Origin: Solea solea
Taxonomy: Eukaryota; Chordata; Actinopteri; Pleuronectiformes; Soleidae
Length of the DNA stretch: 64,000 nt
Direction of reading: 5' to 3'
NCBI RefSeq assembly: GCF_958295425.1
Contig: NC_081142.1
Location: forward strand, 2,353,896-2,417,895
Part shown: piece after piece, positions 47,861 to 61,500 of the stretch
Position numbering within the stretch: the first letter of the stretch is position 1
Layout of the letters: each line of letters starts with the position of its first letter
Translations under genes and position numbers: made by a program
Notes under the pieces: model-generated
What the model saw: only the letters and a program-made list of their open reading frames with translations
Told to the model about the DNA's origin: nothing
The model's database searches: none

Positions 47861-48870
47861 TGTCCTTTTTGCGTAATTATATTCTGTATGTACAGAATCC
47901 GTTTTACAGTCGCCATCACACAGACATGGTCAACAATCTCATTCACTTATCTTTGGATTCTTTTACTATGAGAGTTTCTGTGCTGCCTTCACTGAACCTC
48001 GGAATATCCGGACTTTTACGTATCTTGAAGGTAGCAAACTTGCTACTGTATTATTAACGCAAAGGGACATTTCAAATATTTAAATCGTTTATTAGTCCTG
48101 GATTAATATCAAATATATTGAAAGGATCTGATTGATAGAATAGGGCTGAAAAACATTGCTACTATTGGTTTGATACATTGGTAAGTAATTATATTTAAAG
48201 ATAAGAATAAATACATTACTACACACTGTTTTTTTGTTCTGTTATTGTTATTGCTTTGTATGAAAGAATCGACCTGACACACAATGAAGTTGTGATGAAT
48301 GCATCAGATTTATATCTCTTGGAAATGGCTGGTTTATTCAAAATATCATGCATAACTTTGCTCTTGATTTACAGCATAGTAACAGCACCTATGGAAGAAT
48401 GTGGAAAAAAGAGAAAGAAGAATACAAAATAAAGACAAACATAATGTAAAGGAATTGGTGCAAAACGAAACAAAAAGAAATAGAATTATATTATACACTA
48501 TTATTTATACACTGAGAGCATTGGGAAAGGGTGGCATGGCTGTTTTCAATTTTATTGCTTGTCTATTAGTTCTGTGATTTTAGTGAATAAAACATTGGCA
48601 TAAAGGATAATACAAATTTGAAGGTGTTTAAAGTGGTATTTGTTCATAAACTTCTAAAATTGTGGACTGCAAACGCCTGCAGTTGCTTGTTCTGTGTATA
48701 CTAGTGCTTATTGCAATCAATGCAGTCCAAAAATAAAGGGTTATAAATCATATTAAAAAAAAGTTCGATATTTAAAATTGATTAAGTCTAGAATGTAGGG
48801 AATCATTTCAAAGTCAAACAGAAAAGAAAAGCCATTGAGGTTGTAACTTTCGACAGTCCCTAAAGGCATC
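47861..48870. other. sned1-ryk intergenic DNA
   Basis: About 1 kb of AT-rich sequence; no gene recognised. Confidence 0.6.
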
Positions 48871-49375
48871 ACTTCCACAGAGCGCCCCGCGCGGACCCCC
48901 CCTTCCTGCTCCAAGTGAAAACTGAGATGGTGAGGAAAAAGCAACGGGAGGAGAGACCATGGAGGGGGAACGCTGGATGTATTAGCTTCTCTGCTAATTT
49001 AGGGAACTATTTCAACTTATCGACCACTTTCGCTCGCTCAAATCAAATCACGTCCATGCGGAGTCAGCTGGTGTGTACTTCATGTGCTCGGGAAACGTCG
49101 TAAATCTCCCGAACATTACAAACATTCAGCGTCAGTGTGACCGCAGACAGTTAGCACAGCCCGACCAAAGTTAGCCTGTTCCGGCTAACTTAGCCTGCCT
49201 CGGCTAGCAAGGAAAGGACAAAAACAGGCGAGTGGGAAAAGGGGATTTTATGCTACAAGTGGCGCTAAAGTAACTCGTAATGTTGCCTCCTGGGATTAAC
49301 TTCAGATACGGATGAGAACGAGTTTGGCGACCGTGGAGAAGACCGAGAACAACTGCGAGCCAGAGCGCCACTGCT
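48870..49375 (+). promoter_or_regulatory. ryk promoter and 5' leader, GC- and CpG-richer
   Basis: Composition shifts sharply from AT-rich to CpG-containing sequence ('agcgccccgcgcggac'), with repeated TTAGCC/GGCTAA motifs at 49150-49206. No TATA box seen, as usual for housekeeping-type promoters. Three short upstream ORFs precede the ryk ATG (49250-49273, 49280-49315, 49312-49413). Confidence 0.5.
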
Positions 49376-49598
49376 ATGTTGGGGTTGATTCGCGGCTCTG
49401 GCAGCCCGTCTGAGTCCCCAGCTTGGCCACAATCGGTGCTGTGGAGGCTGGGGGGCTTCTTCTTCCTGCTGCTGCTGCTGGAAGGAACCGGGTGCCTCTC
49501 CAGCCCGAGCAGCCCTTCAGGCATCATCAACAACAACAACAACAACCAGCCGAGTGTCAATATTTACATGAGTGTGGAAGAAGTGAAGAAGCTTTTGG
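49376..49598 (+). CDS. ryk: ryk exon 1: signal peptide and start of mature protein
   Basis: Hydrophobic leader LWRLGGFFFLLLLLEGTGC, then a Ser/Pro stretch, a six-Asn run (AAC repeat) and SVNIYMSVEEVKKLLG; human has SVSLYLSEDEVRRLIG. The ATG at 49376 is the only in-frame ATG before the leader. Confidence 0.93.
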
Positions 49599-52500
49599 GT
49601 AAGGAGGCCTGGATTTAATGTCAACTGTCTTAAAACTACAATATATCGTCATCGCGGATCGTTTAAAGTGCAATAACTGTAGGTTGTCTCTCGTGTTAGT
49701 TGTGTTTGGCCATGTTTTTGGAATGAAATAAGACACTTAAGTGTTTCAGTGTCTGCATAATCACGTCTGTTAAACAGAAATATACATGACCCTAAACCTT
49801 TACTTGAATGTGTGACAAGTCATATCGTCATCGCGATATTCAACATCGCGATATTTATGGCATATCATACATTTTCATCGTGGACCCATGGTTGCAAGTT
49901 GACTTTCTTTCTTCTTTGCTTTATGGAAGTTGCCACATGTAATGCTGCATCACTGTCACCCTCACATCACCTTCTTCATTTTCATTATTTCTCTATAAAC
50001 AGTAAATACGTTAGTTCGTTAGTGCTGGTGTTTCTTAGCAGTTGCCATCTGTAATGTTGCATTTTTGCCCTTGTCTTCCCTGCTGAAAGGTAACCCGTTT
50101 AGATAGTTAGATATTGGCAGTGTTTAATATGATATGCTGATATGTGATGTTGCATTACTGCCTTCTTCCTCTACGTTCTCCTCCCTCTTTAAACTTAACT
50201 TAAGCCTCTGTCATACTAAAATTAGTGGGTATACCCAGGATTGTTAAACCTGAGTGAAGCCACAAGAAAGGGGTATCAACACCACTCCCAATGCCAGTGG
50301 TTGTTGTGCCTTGTGGTATTTGTTTTTACCCTTGTGTCACTTATGTGGGCATAATGATGTCACAGATGCACCTGATACAAAACTGGGAAAAACACCTCCA
50401 TGGATGTCAGTGACAATGTGACGGTGGTTGATATTGGCATCTTATTTGTACGATTGAACATTGTCTCTAGTTTTAAAAAGTAAGCATGGCTACAAACATC
50501 ATTGCAGATGCTTGTGCTATTGGAGTATTTTGTTGGAAATGCCACTGGCAACAATACAGCAGGACTGACCATGTTCACCCTGGTCTTATGTTCTCACTCA
50601 TGCTGATTGCAGCCGATTTAAAAACCTGTGTGCTTTGCAGTCATTTGCCCTGGAAGTGAATGCCAATTAAACACATTCACACTGGTGAAAAACACATTTA
50701 AGCCTGGGATTAAATGGGTTATTTGACCAGTGGGAATGGGGTATTAGTTAGGTATTAGAAGTGCTTAATGACAGTTGGCATTGTTGTGTTGCATCACTGT
50801 CCTCTTTAACCTTAACCTTTTTTTTAAAAACATAAATCTGTAATGCGTAACTTCTGTTGCCCCGCCGAGTAAGTCCACTACCCAGTTGCTACAAGCATTT
50901 ATCCCATCAAATTAATTGAATTATGGACAGAGGTTAAATAAATCTTAAGGTTACCAACCTGTCCAAGAGCAGTAAGATGACATCTGTGTCCATTTCTATT
51001 TTCAGAGAAGGCTACCCCACTGGTGGTTATCCTTGTATAGTTGTTCTTCTGCTGAATATCCATTTTTTTTTGCGGTAGAATCCACTTGCAAAATGTTTTG
51101 TGTGCACTTCTTGGCATTTCATTACTCTTATTTTGGTCAGCATAATTGACAGAACATTTTTTATATCGTCCCATGCTTAGTAAGAGGGCCTGTATTTGAT
51201 GTCATTGGTGTTTTAATGCGTCTCTCCCTCACAGTAGAGCATTTATCCTCTATCCAAAGATTATTATTTCCATTATGAAAGTTTCAGTAAAGTTAACACA
51301 GTAAGCCATAAAATGGACTACATGTGCTGCACATCCTCTGATGTCTTTGGTCTGCTGTTTGTGTGGTGACCTCATTATATAATTGGTGGTTTGGAAAAAA
51401 AGGAGTAGCCTTGAGGATTTAAAAAAACCCCAAAACAGATGAGGTCATGTCATTGTACACATTTTGTAAGATCAGGAAGACACTGTTTGATGTTGAGAAG
51501 AGTCACTCTTACTGTTGCAGGCTACAGGGTTTGTCCCGGACACATTTCTCATAAATGCCCTATGTCAGGTGTATATCAGGTTAGCAAATGCCATGCAATG
51601 TTCCTATGTCATCTTGAAAATTGAAGACACCTGGCAGTCATTGAATTTCATGAGCCTATTTGTAGATATCAGTGTACTTGTGCAGTACACCCTCAACTTA
51701 AATTAGTACGGTACAGCGTTGCAATTTGCACACGGTAGATATTTGATATTCACTTCAGAAAACAGAAGCTTTAAAGCAGGACTTTGCATGTCTGGTCACT
51801 TTTTTGCTTTTTTCTATGTCCTATAGTTTCGTAGTAAATATTTTTCCTCACTCATTATGTTTACATGCACAGTTTAATCGAGCTAAGGCCGTAGTCTGAC
51901 TAGTAGTAGTCGTCTCCTTCTACGTCCGGGGGAAAGAACGGGGTGGAAATGTTGGTGCATGCTCAGAACACTAAGTCCGACTAAGCGTATACATGCAGGT
52001 GTAATTGGACTATGAATCGTATGTTAGGTATATTCACACTAGCTCAATTTTAGTCAGACTAATGTGTTTACATGACATTAAGAAAACCAAAATTATTGTC
52101 TAAGTCTGACTAAAATCAGACTCTTAACTCATCGCTGATGCTCGTCCCTCTTTTCCCCTCTCCTGGCCATGTGCATTTGTTTTCAATGAAACTGGAAAAA
52201 AAACACAAGCTGTGGAGCCATGCCCATGCCAGTCAGCACCCATTTTGCATGCTTCATTGTTTTTCTGTTTTGCGTCCATCAATCCATCCGTCTTCTACCG
52301 CTTATCTGAGGTCAGGTCGCGGGGGCAGCAGCTTGAGCAGAGAAGCCCAGACTTCCCTCTCTGCAGCCACTTCGATCAGCTCTTCCAGGGGAATCCTGAG
52401 GTGTTCCCAGGCCAGCCGAGAGACATAGTCTCTTCAGCGAGTCCTGGGTCTTCCCCCATCTCTAAGGGATGGTCACAGGCACCCTGCAGAGGAAAACTAT

Positions 52501-55500
52501 TTCACCCATTTGAAAAAGTCTGCTCTAATATTTACGCACGCGTGGCCCCTTCACTTGGTCAGACAGTTGTTTCTTCATCCACACTTCCTTTGACAACAGT
52601 TTACTCTGCTGGGTTTTCATTCTTCTTTCTCTGCCATGATGAACGCCTAAAATAACGATATTGCTGCCTCGATCCGAATTATGTTTCTTGTGAGACCCGA
52701 CACTTTGCGAGACCTCCTGATTCTGAGGACTCCGGGTCAGCGGCCCTGATCTTGCAAGGCTGGTTATCTGCTAACAGATGGTAGGGGGAGTGGAGACGGC
52801 TCCCAATCTCCTCGCAACAATTCATTTAACCATCACAATGACTCAGAAACTATTAAATTAGAATTTTGAATTTAAAAAGGGTAAAAAAATCATCCTTTAG
52901 GCAGCATTGTAGTTGTAATGTGTTTGAATTTAGACTGCATGAGGAAATATGACTGTCACCACAACTACTGGAGAGGAGGAAAGGAATTGTCCACACATTT
53001 AAAAAAAAATATATCTAGAATGTGTAGTGTTGGTGCATTTTGGTGTTAAATTATACCAAGTGCTCTGTGGTCAGACCTGAAAAAACTGTGATGCTCTTAA
53101 GTTGATAATGTAGGGTTTACAGAAGATGTGTTGAGGCTGCAATTTTGAAAGTAGTCATTTACCATGTGATGGCCACTGCACTACTGTCTAATGAAGGAGT
53201 AGAGGTGTTAATGCATGTTGTCTTTGTGAGGGAAGAAACCCTGTGTTGAAACTCTTCACATGCTAACATAAACACAATCATCTTGTTGTGGCAGCAGCAT
53301 TCTGTATGTGATACAGTAAGAGTCTAAGAGTCAGCAAAACATGTGTCTGCTGTCCTTTAATCCACTAGAAAGTTTGAGCTGCGTCTGCATTTATTCAGCT
53401 GCCCTGACTAAAATCAGACTTTTAAGCATATGTTCAGACCAGAGTCAGACTCAACCAGGCCTGGACGCTCAACCCATGTGCCACATTTCCCACCCCCTGG
53501 CTTATACCCAGATAAAATAGAACAGAAGATCGTCAAAAATATGGAGGAAATCAGGCTATCACGGACGAATGAAGCCGGTTTCAGCTTAAAGAATTTAAAG
53601 TTTTAAAGCGGAACTATGCAAGATTTTTACCCTAATTCACCAGCCTAGGCGTCATTGTGATGGTTAAATATGTAGTTGCAGAGAGATTAGGGACTGTCTC
53701 CACTGTCAGCAGGAAATCATTGCAAGATCATGTTCGCCAACCCGGAGTCCTCAAAATCTGGAGGTTTTGCGAAGTCTCGGATCTCACGAGAAACAAAAAC
53801 TGCTTCACTGCACTATACACACACGCTGTCCTAGCCAGGTACTGGCTATAAGATCAAGGCAGTGAGTGATGGCGTTATTTTAGGTTTTCATCGGGGCAGA
53901 GCCGGCGAAAAAGAAGCAAAGAAAACTGTTGTCGGAGGAAGCGAGGAACAGGAAATGACTATCTAACCGAGCGAGGGGCCACACAAGAGTAAACTAAATC
54001 CGACTGGCTTGTATTGAATGGTGAGAAGTGAAAACACTGAAGCATCCAAAATGGATGCCGACCGGCACGGACATGGCTCCATGGCTTGTGTTTTTCCCGG
54101 CTCTGTTGAAAACAAATGCACATGGCCAAGAGAGGGGGAGGGAGGGGGAGCGTCGGCGTTGGATTATTATGGCAGCGAGCCATAGCTTGATTTAACTTTG
54201 CTTGGAAACGTATTAACTGAGATGCTAGTTTGCGTGTGACTGTGTTTATGATTTTAACTCAACTACCATCATCATATTCACATCTATATATGGTGTTTTT
54301 ACGTGTTATAAATGCTAAACTAAGTGGATGGTTTTGCGAGAGGCTTTCCGAAGAGCATCCCCGTGTTAACGTTTCAGCTGCTTCTCTTCTGTCTTATAAC
54401 TGGACTGGTGTTAGACTGAAGTCTCACTCTGTCCCTTTTGGTTCCTCTTGTTCTCCATCACACTGTAGTTAATCTTGTGCTGCCAGAGCGTGGCCTCTCT
54501 TGTGGTTGGCCTGAAACCTCATTTGGTCATATGGAGAAATCTCTTAATGTTTGACAACTATGCCTGTGGAGCTAAAAGTATGTGCGTGGACAGAAACTTC
54601 CATGATGCAGTAGTGGGGAGAAATGTTGGAAGGAGATGAAACTGGTATCAGAAATGCAGATTAGCTGCGTGGGAGTCTCACTGCAGTTTTTTAAAGTAAC
54701 CCAAGGTCTGCAACATGCGTTTTTATTTTTTGCAAATGATATCCGGACCAACATTTGTCAAACAAACCTTTGAATAAAAGGTGACAGCCATAGTCTGCTC
54801 ACCTTCTTGGAAGTTACTGGGAATCTTATATAGACAGTAGGAGTATTCTGGCAGAGGATGTTATGTTGCCGGCATTCGTCAGTTTTTCTGTGTGTCTGTA
54901 AGCAGCATAATTTAAAAAGCAAATGGCGGATTTCTGAAGACATTTTCTGGGGACGTTTGGCTCTAGGCATAATGACAGAAAGTTTAAAAAAAACAAACCC
55001 TTGTGATGTAGCATCTAATTTTCCAGGCATTCCAACGGTCCTGTAAAAACAGAATTAAAAAGATAACCAAATGAAATTTAATTACAAGGTATGAATTTAT
55101 CCAATGAAAATGAACTTCTGTGACCAACTTTAATATGTCAACATGACTCATGGATGCAGAGGTTGTTGTCGCCATGCCAGGGAGTAAGCATATGCTTGTC
55201 ACAGAGGAAAAGACATATGATAAAATCATATTAATGCATGCTAGATTCTCTGGGTCCAGGTATACATTTACAGACGCTTTTGTTAAATCAGAAAAGCACA
55301 TGTGCAAGTGTAAGTGTCCCAGTTAGTCAATCACACCTCTGGTATGACATATCCAATTGTCAGCTGTGAAATGCATCTAGTGTTTATGCTAGCTCATTGT
55401 CATATTGAATGGAACAGCAGCATCATTATTGTCTTGGTAACACACCTTCTTTGACATGTCCAAGTGTCTGTTTTGAAAAAGGCCTCCAGCAGTTCTCTAA

Positions 55501-58500
55501 CGTTGTGCGTCCTGCTATCGCATATCAAAGTAAGAGTCTTGTCTTTCTGACAAACAAGTGGTCTAATTAAAAACCAACAAGCCCCCACATAAATGTGAAT
55601 ATTTCACTTCTAGTTTGTGGATTAAACAAGACATTTGAGAATGACCTAATTTTGATATTTGACAAACACGCCATCTCCACCATTTTGGAAATAATTGCTA
55701 GTTGGAGCCCTAAATCGCTCTTGAGATTATCAGTTCATTTGTGGTTGAACGTCGTCATCAGTTTAAATGACTGACAGCTAGCACACATTGACCGGTCATT
55801 GTAATCTTCTTCTGTAACGCTGTAGCACATTGACTTATTGTTTTCAGCTCATCACTTTTAAAGCACCTGTGGGATTTTAAACTGAAGCAGTTCTTCCAGT
55901 TTGACTGCAAAGTTCAGCATCAGTTCAAGTTGTCTGTGTGCAGCAATACAAGCAGTTGCCATATTACTCAGAACATGACAGCAGTGCTGAAGCATGATAG
56001 ATAGTTAAACTCCTCCTTCGCCTCTATTAACCTTAGAAATCCTTCTTAGCTGTATTCTGATTATGTTGGATGTTTCTTGAAATGTACTGTCTCCCTATTC
56101 TTTGGGTCATTTGCACTACCAGGTTGTTTACTATGGAAGTTTTCTAGTTTATCAAGAGTTCAGAAATGTTTATAAGTTATGTGTTAATTTATCAAAAGTT
56201 GCAAAAGAGATGCAAATATGTTGCTATGTTTGTGACGTTCATGGCCCATTTGTCTCTGATATTGGTTTAACAGGCTTCTTACACTTTATTTCTGTGTGTT
56301 TCTTGGCATTCTGATTATTGTGTGATTGTGTAGAAGATGAGGTATAAATGTTTCTCTTTGTACTTGATTATTATTTGCTGTCTCCCATAATAATGCTCTT
56401 TCTGAGGCCACTTTTCCATGGTAGAATCACCAGCAGCCTTGTTCCCAAACACATTACTCTGAGTAATGTTTCTTGGTGGAAAGTAAGCACTAAGAGAGTC
56501 TGTTTTCAAGTTTAGTCACTGTGTCACTGGTTTTAATGCTTACTATAGAAGCCATGCTAGGTTTTTTTTTCTTTCTCAAAGCGAAGCCATACCACCCAGG
56601 TCCCCAACCAAAACTGGCTCTGTGTAGACAAAACAAGCAGCTTCCAATTAAAATCCGCTTTTCCCTGTAGTGTGTATGGGGTGTGGAAATGTGTTTTGTG
56701 CAAATACAGTTGATGATTGATCTCACGAGACAAATTACATATGGCATTACATTTGTATCACATGTGGAAATCTGCAGGAAAAAACGATGTTTTCTGTTTT
56801 ATTTTGTGTTGTGACTTCCAAGAGAGGGAAAATATAAGCGATGCAGTCACTTTTCCCTCTCACTCAGTCAGCTGAGGAGCTCACCGTTTGGCTAAATTCC
56901 TCTGGCCAAGCATGCACAAATGAAAAATAACCAGGTCTCATAAAAGAAAAGTGAAAATGTAAGCTAGTGTGTAAAACCGCCCATGTATTCTGGAAGAGCC
57001 AAGTGCAAGTTGAAAAACTAGCCTTCTTCCCCTCCTCCAAAGAGCCGAACAGAAAAGCAGAGGCTTTCAGTTTGAGAACGTCTGTGAACAGTGAGGAGTG
57101 ATTGGCAGCACTATTCATTTCTTTCATGCCACACTCTAAGGATCCCGTGTTTGAATAGAGGAGCCCCTGCTTGCACATCTTTTGTCTATGCTGATCCACT
57201 CAAAGGAGATCCTGTAACGCAACAACCCATTTTATAAATTATTTCCCTTCTGTATAAATTTGAATCATAAATCTGCTCATTTGTTATTGGTGTTCCATAT
57301 TTGACAGCAAATGTCACATTTGATAATTTTATTTTGTTTTTGTGGAAATTAAGAAACGTCATAAACGGTAGATGCTGAAATCTGACATGTCCCAAGATTT
57401 CTGTTTCCTACAGCATTTCTAAAATAGGAGCTACATTATAGCCGGACATACACGTTGGACACTAAAAAAATATTTGACCTTTCGCACACAGTCGACACTT
57501 TCAAACTGCTGCGGTACTCACAAAGCTGCCCATGTAATACAACATCCTAAAATAGATGAGGGAAGTTTTGCGTGAGACCTCTGATGTGACCCTTTAGTCA
57601 CCCAAAGATGAAAATAATTCTGCCACAAAAAGCTAATCATTTCTTTAGTAAACTGTCTGATATTTGTTGAGTAAACGGCGGCGCCTCTTTGAGCAACAAA
57701 TAAGCATCAATGAGGTGCCTATAATGGGAGAGTGGCATACAGCCTTGCTCAGATTCCTTTCCCTGCCTTCATCCTTGTCTGCCCTTGAGGCACTTCATGG
57801 AATAAAAGAGAGAAACTGATGTATAGTTTCTTTGAAGCAACTCAAAGGAAACCACAGAAAGATTGGGCCTTAATGTGTTTTTCCTCCAGATGTAAGATAC
57901 TTTGAACTGCACGTATCGTTGCATGTTCTGCATAACTAGACTAAAACTTGATGTCTTTGTTAGGCATGTTTGTGCATTTTATTTTACATTTTCTATGATC
58001 ATGCATTTTAATTGCTTTAACTATTGGAATGTGGTTTTACGCCATTGTCAGACTGTGTCTAGGAAGGTGGTGATTTTTCTTTTGCAAGATAAAGATGCTA
58101 ATTACCTACTCTATATTAATGACACACTCAGTTTTTAGCAGCTCTGAATTTGACCCACTTTTTTCTCTGTGAAATAACCGTGAGCCAAGATGACATGTCA
58201 GGGGATTTCCTGCTGCAGTTGTTGACCCAATGCCGCATGTTGGTGTGGAACTGTGGATGGATTGGGTTTAAATGGGAAAATAAAACTTCAGTTTATTTAT
58301 TTTGAATTACATTTCACCGTATTTTCACACTTAAAACGTAAGGAAAACAGTATTAAGGTGCCGTTAATTGGAATGCTACTTAAAGGCACAGAGCCAGTTT
58401 ATTCACAATTAATACTTTATTTTACAGGCTGGAAATTCTGTTTATGTCCATGCTGTGGAAAAAGGGTATGAGTGTACCTCCTTGAATTTCCACCTTTCAG

Positions 58501-61500
58501 TTTGTGCAGGATTGGTTCCTTAAACTACCTTATAACCTATTTGGAGAGGAAGGAGAGAGGGGACAATGATCTTCCACTATTTTTTTTTTATTTGGATTGC
58601 ATGTTAAACTCTAGGAGCCCCTTTATAGCATGCACAGTCATTAAATTGAAGATATCTTGTCAAATGTTTGGTAATTTAGAAAGGAAGACATTATGTTTTC
58701 AGGCTGTCTCAGTCTCATAAACATCTGAAATGTCCCAAGCCAATACAACTTTCCACCATGGCTCCTTCTTTTAAAATGTATATCTGACAGACTGACCTAC
58801 TCATGATACCATGAGATTTAAGCATCGAGCTTTTTTATGTGATCTCTTTTTCAGTCACAGATTGTAACTGTTTCTGTTAAGTTTGTAGATTTCCAGTGTG
58901 TCTCATATTTCTGACCTTGGGATCCTTTCATAGTTGTTACCCTCTCGTTCTCCAGCCTCGCTCATTCCTGTGGATTTGTGTAGAGTTTCCAGTTGATAGA
59001 GTTTCACATAGGCCCTCATTTCCCCCCTCCTCCCTGGTTAATGTGACCACTATCTTCCCAATGAGAAGTTGGGGGGGGGGGCTGTTTATCTCCTGAGCAC
59101 TCAGGGATGGAGGCTTTGGGAGGTAAAGTGTCAACCGTGCACACAAGAGGGTCTTTGTTATACCTTTCCTGGACCGTACCACCTGGCCACTGCCTCCTTT
59201 TGTTCTCCTTTTTTATACTTCTCTGCATAAGGATCCACAGATAGCAAAGAAAACATAACTTGGTTAAGATGCCCATATTGTTTTATTATGTTTTCATGTT
59301 ATCGGTCTCATTGTCTATTATGTGATATCTTGTCAAAGCCATACAAATGCTTACTTGGTGATGAACCGTCAGCATCACTCTTAATATCACAAATCATTTT
59401 TTGGCCGTAGACAGACAAGTCATAAGTTATAAAATCAGTGTCAAAGATTTTGATTTTGAGTCAAAGTCGGACTAACACACCCAGATAATGGGATTGGGTG
59501 TCACAGTGTAATGTGTGATTTGTTCAGCTTGAACTTGGAACTTTTGATAGATTTTTCGCCATCTTCTCTATGGAGCTCCCCCTACAGTTTGGGAGAACAT
59601 ATTATTACAACACCATCGTAAATATCCATCCTTTTTCTCCAGGTTTATCCTAATGACTCACCACTGCCGGTCTGATGTTCACTCGCGTGTTGCCCCTCGC
59701 TTGGTCAGACAAGTGGCTCCTCTTCCTCCGTCAGCTTTTCTCTACTTCTTTTTCACTGGCTCTGCCATGATGAACACCTAAAATAACACTATTGCAGCCT
59801 TGATCTTATAGTTGGTACCTGGCGTGCTTGTGTCCGTCTGTCTGTGTGTGTGTGTCTGTGTGTAAGGCCGTGAAGCAATTTGTGTTTCCTGATTCTGAAC
59901 ACTCTGGGTCGGCAGCCCCGATCTTGCAAGGCTGGTTTTCTGCTTACTGATGGTAGGGGCAATGGTGACGAATCTCCCCACAACAAGACATTTAACCAGG
60001 GGGTAGAAACCATGCACAGTTCTGCTTTAGATCCTGCTCACACAATGCTGGACATCTGGGATTGTTTGATAATAGCTTATTTAAGTCATTTGCATCTTGT
60101 ATGGCAGTGTGTACTGTGTATACATATTTATTATAAATGTATTAACTGTGGCAATTTTTTTATTATACCACTATTACCAGCTTAGTCTGTAGATAATCCA
60201 ATTGTGCTCGACTATCCAGAAATAAACCGTTTTGGTCTATGAATTTACACACCACAAGCAACATTTTATAATTACGTCAACAACAGCTCTCTTCAAGTAA
60301 CCTTTGAGAAGGGTTGCAATACTAACGATAATTTTGATTAATCTATCAATGATTTATTTGATTGGTCCATAAAATGGTCAGAAAATTATGACAAAAATGA
60401 CAGTTTTTGTTTCTCAAACTTTCTTTAAATGTTCTCAAATATATTCTCTTGTCCATAAGCCAAAAAATGTTTTTGGTTTCTTTGATACGGTGGCGCAAAG
60501 AAACAGGCAACATTCACTTCCAGTTACTTTTATTTTTATTTTAATCTCATTTTTATATATTATTGTTAATCAATTAAACATACATACATTTAGTCAAAGA
60601 TTATTAGATAAATGTTCCAGCCCTAGTCCCGTGTCCCCTAGTCCCATGTATAGACTCTTTTCTCAGACATTAACCCTGCCTCATAATTTTAAATGTGGAA
60701 TTCACATGTTTATTAAAGCCGTTCCCTCCTACATTTTACCTCTAATATTTATATGGAGCAGTAATGTATGTTTTAGGGCCTCATCTGTGATTTAGATTTT
60801 TCCACAGCACATTGACCCATTAATCAGGTCAAAATGCTGATATATGATGTTGAATTCCTCCATACGTTTCTATAAACAATGTCATCATGTCATTGTGCTT
60901 GTCAAACAAAGTGTAGCACTGACTGGACGTCACTATAAATCATACCATGCTTTGGTATAAACTAGTTATATCCAAACATAGTCATACATGTTAATATGTG
61001 CTCAAAGCTAATAGGTTTACTGAAGTCTTATTTAGGCTCATTCATGAAAAACGGTTTTCACTAAGTGTAAATTTAGGGTATCAATGTTTAGCAGACAAGC
61101 AGATGGTTATATAAATGATCTTAAGACTAATGTTCTGCCTGGGTTGTTGTTAGTCACTTGAGTCCAGCACATGATGAAATGTTCCCTCAAAACAACTATT
61201 ATGTTTGTCTTGTTTTCTATTTGTTTTATAGAAGTTTGCATTACCAACATGCACGACTATAGTAGCAAACAGAATGATGGTTATTTGACTCTTGTTATGT
61301 GTTGTGACCAAATACTAACTAAATCAGAGTGTTGTTGACAGGGCACACCTTCTAGAAAATGCTGTTTTCCCATTCCAGAGAGTAAAAAAGTGTGCGAGTC
61401 AGGGATTTGACTGCAGTGTGTGGTTCGACTTCCTTAACCTCAGGAACCACTGATTCCCTCTCCTCTGTCGGTGTAGACTGACAGGCTGCTGTTGCCGTTA

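Noticed and set aside
49204..49560. 118-codon minus-strand frame opposite ryk exon 1, with a leader-like start
   Set aside because: It is the complement of the Leu- and Asn-repeat coding sequence; no independent support.
52212..52655. 147-codon plus-strand frame in ryk intron 1
   Set aside because: It crosses the boundary of two repeats; the meaningful signal is the minus-strand LINE tail.
54200..59500. Possible small genes in the long featureless part of ryk intron 1
   Set aside because: All open frames are short, AT-biased and without splice or homology support; I see nothing to annotate there.
60388..60795. 135-codon frame in ryk intron 1
   Set aside because: It overlaps a recognised dispersed repeat and AT-rich DNA, and resembles no protein.
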